Source of the DNA: Ferroglobus sp964463865
GTDB taxonomy: Archaea; Halobacteriota; Archaeoglobi; Archaeoglobales; Archaeoglobaceae
Length of the DNA stretch: 9,195 bases
NCBI GenBank assembly: GCA_964463865.1
Contig: CAYXDX010000064.1
Location: 1-9,195 of the forward strand
Direction: 5' to 3'
In this document: piece by piece, positions 5,511-9,195 of the stretch
Position numbering within the stretch: the first letter of the stretch is position 1
Layout: each line of letters opens with the position of its first letter
Translations under genes and position numbers: made by a program
The notes under the pieces: model-generated
Told to the model about the DNA's origin: nothing
The model's input: the letters and a program-made list of their open reading frames with translations, nothing else
Database searches by the model: none

Positions 5511-6731
5511 TCATTCTACCTCCACGACAAGGTTGAAACTTTCGCAGCTTGGCAGAATTTCGACTCTCCAGCTCCCGCTCTCCGGATTCTCTATTGTATA
5601 AACTTCGGTCTTCCTGTAGCTCGTCACCGTGTATATTCCCTCAGCCTCCTCCCACGGTGGAAGCTTGCTTCCCGAAAGTGTCACTCCCACTTCTTCCACG
5701 AGCTTGCTCGGTTTTACGCTCAGCTCTCCGCTCGGGGAGATTATCTTCACGTCGAAGTCGCAGGACCTTTCAGCGGACCTTCCGTAGCTATTTGCGGACA
5801 CCTTTATCGTGACCTTGCTCGCGTTGTTCACGAAGAACGTCTTAGTAAATGGCTCGCTCGGTTTTTCGTAAACTCGCAGGCTCAATTCTACCCTCTGCAT
5901 CCACTCGTCCAAGCCGGGATCTTCGGCGTTGATAACAACGCTTCCTCTCAGAATGCCCTTCGCAGTCGAGGGAACTTTCACTTTAACCTTCACCACTACC
6001 TTCGACTTCGGCGGGACTTCCTTTGGCGCTTCGATCGATATTTGATCTTCGCTCATCCACGTTACCGGCGAAAACGGATCGTAATAGATGTCGTCACTCT
6101 TGAAAAGCTCCGGATTTATCTTCACTGGCTTATCTCCAGTGTTTTCCACGTATATTTTGTATTCGTAGCTTTTTCCAGCCTCAACTCTGTCGTCGATGAA
6201 CTTCGGATAAATCTTAACCACCGGCGGTATCCAGACGTTTACACTCAAGCTCATCTGATTCACGTAAAACGGCTTTGCCGAGTAGGGCATTGGAATCGTG
6301 TCGTTCGTGAAGGCTATCATGCAGTTGTAATACCCCTTTTCCGCATCTTTCGGCACCCTCACCGTTATTTTGACTACCGCACTCTCTCCTGCCTTTAACA
6401 CGAACCTACCCTTGTCAAAGCTCACCCAACTCTCGTCCACGACGTTATCGAGGAACGGAAACGTCACGATCTTCGGCTCTACAACGATGTCTTTGTCGTT
6501 CGGATTTCTCAGCTTTACGGTGAAGGACTTCTCGTCACCCGGCATCAGGCGAAGGTGCTTGTACCTTGGCTCTATTACGATCTTCGTTACGTTCTCGTAG
6601 ATCTTTCCGATGTCCACTTTCTCCACCGGTATTGGTGCTGGAGGCGGAACGGCAACAATTTCAGCACTCACTCCCATCACTCCAACGAGGCAGAAAGCCA
6701 GAGCGAGAGCGACTGCCGACAACTTTTCCAT
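5511..6731 (-). CDS. Secreted protein with Ig-like/NEW3-like domains
   Basis: 406 residues from the ATG at 6731, chosen because GGTGA lies five bases upstream and the following EKLSAVALALAFCLVGVMG is a clean signal peptide with likely cleavage after V-S-A23. A GTG at 6743 would add four residues. The mature part has at least two beta-sandwich modules: about 50-150 (MPGDEKSFTVKLRNPNDKD ... KAGESAVVKITVRVPKDAEK) and about 165-275 (EAGKSYEYKIYVENTGDKP ... VPPKSKVVVKVKVKVP). A third domain follows (about 295-406) with IYTVTSYRKTEVYTIENPES. The 'G-x-x-x-x-h-x-h-x-h-x-N-x-x-x' and 'hPxxAxxG' pattern is that of NEW3/COG1470-type Ig-like domains. No C-terminal membrane anchor is visible. First gene of the four-gene operon; probably an extracellular or envelope component. 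Confidence 0.75.
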   Translation of the reverse strand: MEKLSAVALALAFCLVGVMGVSAEIVAVPPPAPIPVEKVDIGKIYENVTKIVIEPRYKHLRLMPGDEKSFTVKLRNPNDKDIVVEPKIVTFPFLDNVVDESWVSFDKGRFVLKAGESAVVKITVRVPKDAEKGYYNCMIAFTNDTIPMPYSAKPFYVNQMSLSVNVWIPPVVKIYPKFIDDRVEAGKSYEYKIYVENTGDKPVKINPELFKSDDIYYDPFSPVTWMSEDQISIEAPKEVPPKSKVVVKVKVKVPSTAKGILRGSVVINAEDPGLDEWMQRVELSLRVYEKPSEPFTKTFFVNNASKVTIKVSANSYGRSAERSCDFDVKIISPSGELSVKPSKLVEEVGVTLSGSKLPPWEEAEGIYTVTSYRKTEVYTIENPESGSWRVEILPSCESFNLVVEVE

Positions 6732-6764
6732 TTCGCTCACCACCCTAAGCTAAAGTTTGTTGAG

Positions 6765-6777
6765 ATATATATTTTTT
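6765..6777 (-). promoter_or_regulatory. TATA box of the four-gene operon
   Basis: Minus-strand AAAAAATATATAT, with an A-rich BRE-like stretch upstream, lies about 25 bases from a predicted start near 6743. The leader would be about 12 bases, just enough for the GGTGGTGAG ribosome site. A second TATA-like ATATAAAA lies further upstream around 6823-6833. Confidence 0.6.
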
Positions 6778-6895
6778 CTGACCATATCTTGAGAACAATT
6801 TTACCGTTTTTATTCTTTTTGTCGTTTTATATTTCTGGAAATAGGCAACTCAATTTTTCAAACGAACGATTCTTAGTGTTGGGAAAAATATAATG

Positions 6896-6911
6896 CTGAC
6901 GATAACGTCAG
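6896..6911. repeat. Inverted repeat 1 upstream of the recombinase
   Basis: CTGACG-ATAA-CGTCAG is a perfect 6-base stem with a 4-base loop. Its right arm shares GTCAG with the left arm of the next inverted repeat, so the two hairpins cannot form together in one strand. Confidence 0.6.
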
Positions 6912-6924
6912 GTGAAAACCTGAC
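6907..6924. repeat. Inverted repeat 2, GAAA tetraloop hairpin
   Basis: GTCAGGT-GAAA-ACCTGAC is a perfect 7-base stem closed, on the plus strand, by a GNRA-type GAAA loop. It is followed by AATTTTTAG, so as plus-strand RNA it resembles an intrinsic terminator or attenuator. As DNA it could be a protein binding site. It overlaps repeat 1 by five bases. Confidence 0.6.
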
Positions 6925-6939
6925 AATTTTTAGATTAGC

Positions 6940-6957
6940 CTAAAATCATAATTTTAG
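6940..6957. repeat. Inverted repeat 3 upstream of the recombinase
   Basis: CTAAAAT-CATA-ATTTTAG is a perfect 7-base stem with a 4-base loop, the third such element within 62 bases. Its arms do not resemble those of repeats 1 and 2, so it is not a copy of them. Confidence 0.55.
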
Positions 6958-6982
6958 CGGACTCTTTCGAGCACTCGCCTGG

Positions 6983-6992
6983 CTTAAATTTT
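6983..6992 (+). promoter_or_regulatory. Candidate TATA box for the recombinase-Orc1 operon
   Basis: CTTAAATTTT lies about 60 bases before the ATG at 7044, predicting a transcript start near 7015 and downstream of all three inverted repeats. A competing element, AAAAATATAA at 6884-6893, would place the start near 6915 and put repeat 3 and part of repeat 2 in the leader RNA. The sequence does not decide between them. Confidence 0.35.
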
Positions 6993-7043
6993 GAGAGCAG
7001 AGTCTTAAAGCAATCGACGTCACGCTTTAGGCTGTTACGAAAA

Positions 7044-8351
7044 ATGTTAGGTAAGAGCGCCGCCGGCAGGCGTACTGACCTTGGGTTTGACACCCACTCG
7101 ACTTTCGGAAAGGAGTCTAAGTTTAAACGTGCAGGGGAGAACGATATTCAGATGTTCCACAGGGCAAACAAGTACTACAAGAGACAGCTCGAGATGCTTA
7201 GCGAGGAAAGTCCGGAGAACTTCGAAATTGTGGAAGATTTCGTGGAAGATTTAATCGCTGAAGGAATATCGAAGCACAGGATCTATTCCTACGTCCTATG
7301 GATAAGAAAGGCTCTGAAAGTCGTTAACAAAAGGTTGGACTGCTGGAGTAAGAAAGACGTGAGAAGAGTTCTGAATTTTTACAAAGAAGACCTCGAAGCT
7401 GGAAAAATCACCGAAAACTCCATGGTCGAATTGAAAAAGACTCTCAAGAAGTTCTTCAAATGGCTCGGTAACGAAGACGTCGTTAACTGGTTTAGCATCG
7501 GCAAGTACGAAACCAAAGTTACGCCTCAGGACCTCATAAGCGAAGAAGAATTTCGAAGGATGATGAATTCGTGCATGAATTCGAGAGACAGAGCAATGTT
7601 GTCTCTTCTTTACGAATCAGGAGCGAGAATAGGAGAAATCGGTAGCATGAGAATAAGAGACGTTTCGTTCGACGAGTACGGAGCGATCGTGTGGTTACCA
7701 AGAAGTAAAACCGTGAGGAGAAAGATCAGAGTCGTTTATTCGTCGAGGTTCCTCGCCGAATGGTTGTCGGACCACCCGTTAAAAGAGGACTCGAACGCTC
7801 CGTTGTGGATTAAACTTACAGGGAAAAACGCGTTCAGAGGGATGGAATACGCTGACATAAGGAATCAAATAAAGAAGATTGCGAAGAGGGCCGGCATCAA
7901 GAAAAGGATATATCCGCACCTCTTCAGGCACACGAGAGCAACTAAGCTCTTGGCGAAGATACCGGAAACCGTAGGAGCAAAGTACCTCGGCTGGGTTCCC
8001 GGAAGCGACATGGTGAAAGTGTACGTCCACCTCGCGAGTGAAGACGTGGACGAAGCTATTCTCAAACTTCACGGGATTAAGACGAACGGTAACGGTAGAG
8101 ATCTCGAAGTCAAGCAGTGTCCAAGGTGTTTGCAAGTCAATCCAGCCGAGTCGAGATTTTGCTCGAGGTGCGGTTTACCACTTACCGAAGAGGCATTACG
8201 GGAGCTCGAAGAGTGGGAGAAGAGAAAAGCTAAAGCTCTATCGCAACTCACTCAACCGGATTTCGTAAAGATCTTTATGGGATTGCAAAAAGAAATAGAG
8301 TTGCTGAGAAGCGAGATAGAGAGACTCAAGAAAGAGGGTGGTAACGAATGA
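7044..8351 (+). CDS. Tyrosine recombinase/integrase with C-terminal zinc ribbon
   Basis: 435 residues from the ATG at 7044. An N-terminal SAM-like core-binding domain (about 37-150) precedes the catalytic domain with all expected residues: R195 (GARIGEI), K222 (beta-hairpin SKT), H292-L-F-R295, W317 in the LGW motif where many relatives have His (Cre also has Trp), and nucleophile Y327 (VKVYVHL). A zinc ribbon follows (C359-P-R-C362 ... C373-S-R-C376), then a charged coiled coil (about 383-432). Such enzymes cut and rejoin DNA through a 3'-phosphotyrosine link in integration, excision or dimer resolution. The ATG at 7044 has no ribosome site and residues 1-36 look unlike the rest, so the ATG at 7152 may be the true start. 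It overlaps the next gene by four bases (ATGA). Confidence 0.9.
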   Translation: MLGKSAAGRRTDLGFDTHSTFGKESKFKRAGENDIQMFHRANKYYKRQLEMLSEESPENFEIVEDFVEDLIAEGISKHRIYSYVLWIRKALKVVNKRLDCWSKKDVRRVLNFYKEDLEAGKITENSMVELKKTLKKFFKWLGNEDVVNWFSIGKYETKVTPQDLISEEEFRRMMNSCMNSRDRAMLSLLYESGARIGEIGSMRIRDVSFDEYGAIVWLPRSKTVRRKIRVVYSSRFLAEWLSDHPLKEDSNAPLWIKLTGKNAFRGMEYADIRNQIKKIAKRAGIKKRIYPHLFRHTRATKLLAKIPETVGAKYLGWVPGSDMVKVYVHLASEDVDEAILKLHGIKTNGNGRDLEVKQCPRCLQVNPAESRFCSRCGLPLTEEALRELEEWEKRKAKALSQLTQPDFVKIFMGLQKEIELLRSEIERLKKEGGNE

Positions 8352-9195
8352 GCTACCTGTGGAGGGACGAAACACTGTTCAAAGACGAATCCGTTTTCGA
8401 TCCAGAGTACATTCCGGAAACCCTCCTCCACAGGGAGAGGCAGATCATGGCCCTCGCGATGAATCTTAAGCCGGCGTTGAAGAACCTATCCCCGGTTCAC
8501 ACAATTCTTTTTGGTCCGCCAGCTACCGGAAAAACTTCGACCCTCAAGATCGTTTTAAAGGAACTCGAAGACTACGCTTACGTCGTCTACGTCAGGTGCC
8601 CCCTCGCGAGGACGTCTTACAGGGTCGCGTCGAAAATCTTCGAAAAAGTCTACGGATACCAGCCGCCGATAACCGGAGTTTCCGTAGCGAAACTGTACGA
8701 GCTGATATGCGAGAAGCTCGTGGAAGTAAACAAACCCCTCATCGTCGCTTTGGACGACTTCAACTTCCTCGAAAGCGAAGCTGGAAACGAAATTCTCTAC
8801 GCCCTAATTAAAGCCCACGACGAGTACGACGTCAAAGTAGGAGTAGTCCTCGTCACGACTGAGAGGATCGAACTCGACGCGATGACCGGAGCAGTATTTC
8901 ACCCGGACGAGATTTACTTCCCGCTCTACGGCGAAGACGAAGTAAGGGACATACTCGGACAGAGGGTGAAGCTCGGTTTTTACGATGGAGTGATGACGAG
9001 AGAGGCTTTCGACAAGGTCGTCGAGCTGACCGTGAAAACTGCCGATCTGAGATTCGGAATCTACCTCCTGAGGATGGCGGGAATTGAAGCGGAAAGGAGG
9101 GCGAGCAGAAAAATAGAGTTGAGAGACGTTGAGGCGGTTTACGAGGGCGGAGCGAGAGTCTTCTTAGCTAAGAGCTTATCCGCCCTAAACTCCGA
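8348..9195 (+). CDS. Orc1/Cdc6-type replication initiator, partial
   Basis: 282 residues visible, running off the window end. Start ATG at 8348 overlaps the recombinase stop as ATGA, with GAGGGTGG six bases upstream. The lead DPEYIPETLLHRERQI is the conserved Orc1/Cdc6 entry. Then come Walker A GPPATGKT (56-63), Walker B LIVALDDFNFL (131-141), a sensor-1 region (VGVVLVTTERIE) and a sensor-2 helix TADLRFGIYLLRMAGIEAE with R235. The start of the winged-helix domain (ARVFLAKSLSALNS) reaches the edge. Family members bind origin DNA with ATP and load the MCM helicase. Walker B ends D136-D137, not the usual D-E, which marks a divergent paralogue. Co-transcription with a recombinase suggests a mobile-element initiator and not the main chromosomal one; that is inference. 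Confidence 0.92.
   Translation, partial: MSYLWRDETLFKDESVFDPEYIPETLLHRERQIMALAMNLKPALKNLSPVHTILFGPPATGKTSTLKIVLKELEDYAYVVYVRCPLARTSYRVASKIFEKVYGYQPPITGVSVAKLYELICEKLVEVNKPLIVALDDFNFLESEAGNEILYALIKAHDEYDVKVGVVLVTTERIELDAMTGAVFHPDEIYFPLYGEDEVRDILGQRVKLGFYDGVMTREAFDKVVELTVKTADLRFGIYLLRMAGIEAERRASRKIELRDVEAVYEGGARVFLAKSLSALNS

Noticed and set aside
6732..7043. Canonical origin recognition boxes (ORB) for Orc1/Cdc6
   Set aside because: I looked for the conserved ORB-like core with G-string and did not find it; only the unrelated inverted repeats are present.
7044..7115. tRNA gene
   Set aside because: Two hairpins resemble anticodon and T arms, but position 33 of the loop is not T, the T-loop does not fit TTCRAAT, and no 7-base acceptor stem can be formed.
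1..9195. CRISPR array or rRNA genes
   Set aside because: No regularly spaced repeats and no rRNA-like conserved segments are visible.

Overview
The window looks like a euryarchaeal chromosome, most probably from the Archaeoglobales (Archaeoglobus/Ferroglobus/Geoglobus-like). This is inferred from an Orc1/Cdc6 initiator gene, a FilR1-type (DUF1724) helix-turn-helix regulator, an AF2212-like (DUF104) antitoxin remnant, TATA-box promoters with short leaders, AGA/AGG arginine codons and frequent GTG/TTG starts. The species cannot be named from sequence alone.

Layout. (1) 12-2142, minus strand: a Yip1-family membrane protein followed upstream by four small multi-spanning membrane proteins of unknown function. 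One of these lacks a convincing start codon. (2) 2143-2468: AT-rich DNA with no gene I can support. (3) 2469-2969, plus strand: a lone 166-residue protein with a PD-(D/E)XK-like nuclease pattern. (4) 2970-3914: a gene graveyard. It holds a frameshifted and truncated DUF104-PIN (VapBC-type) toxin-antitoxin remnant on the minus strand, about 390 bases I cannot identify, and a broken winged-helix regulator on the minus strand. (5) 3915-6731, minus strand: a tight four-gene operon read from a TATA box near 6770. In order of transcription it encodes a secreted Ig-like protein (406 aa), a lipoprotein (181 aa), a three-span membrane protein (86 aa) and a FilR1-type regulator (258 aa), with joins of 1, 9 and 2 bases. 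(6) 6732-7043: a divergent intergenic region with three perfect inverted repeats, each with a 4-base loop. (7) 7044 to the end, plus strand: a tyrosine recombinase with a C-terminal zinc ribbon and coiled coil, overlapping by ATGA an Orc1/Cdc6-type AAA+ initiator that runs off the window.

How the parts may work together. The recombinase and Orc1/Cdc6 pair reads as an integration/replication module of a mobile element or an element-derived locus, and the intergenic hairpins are candidate attachment, origin or control sites for it. The four-gene operon looks like an envelope module whose own regulator is the last gene. The decayed toxin-antitoxin and regulator fragments suggest that 2.1-3.9 kb has been a site of repeated gain and loss of accessory genes.
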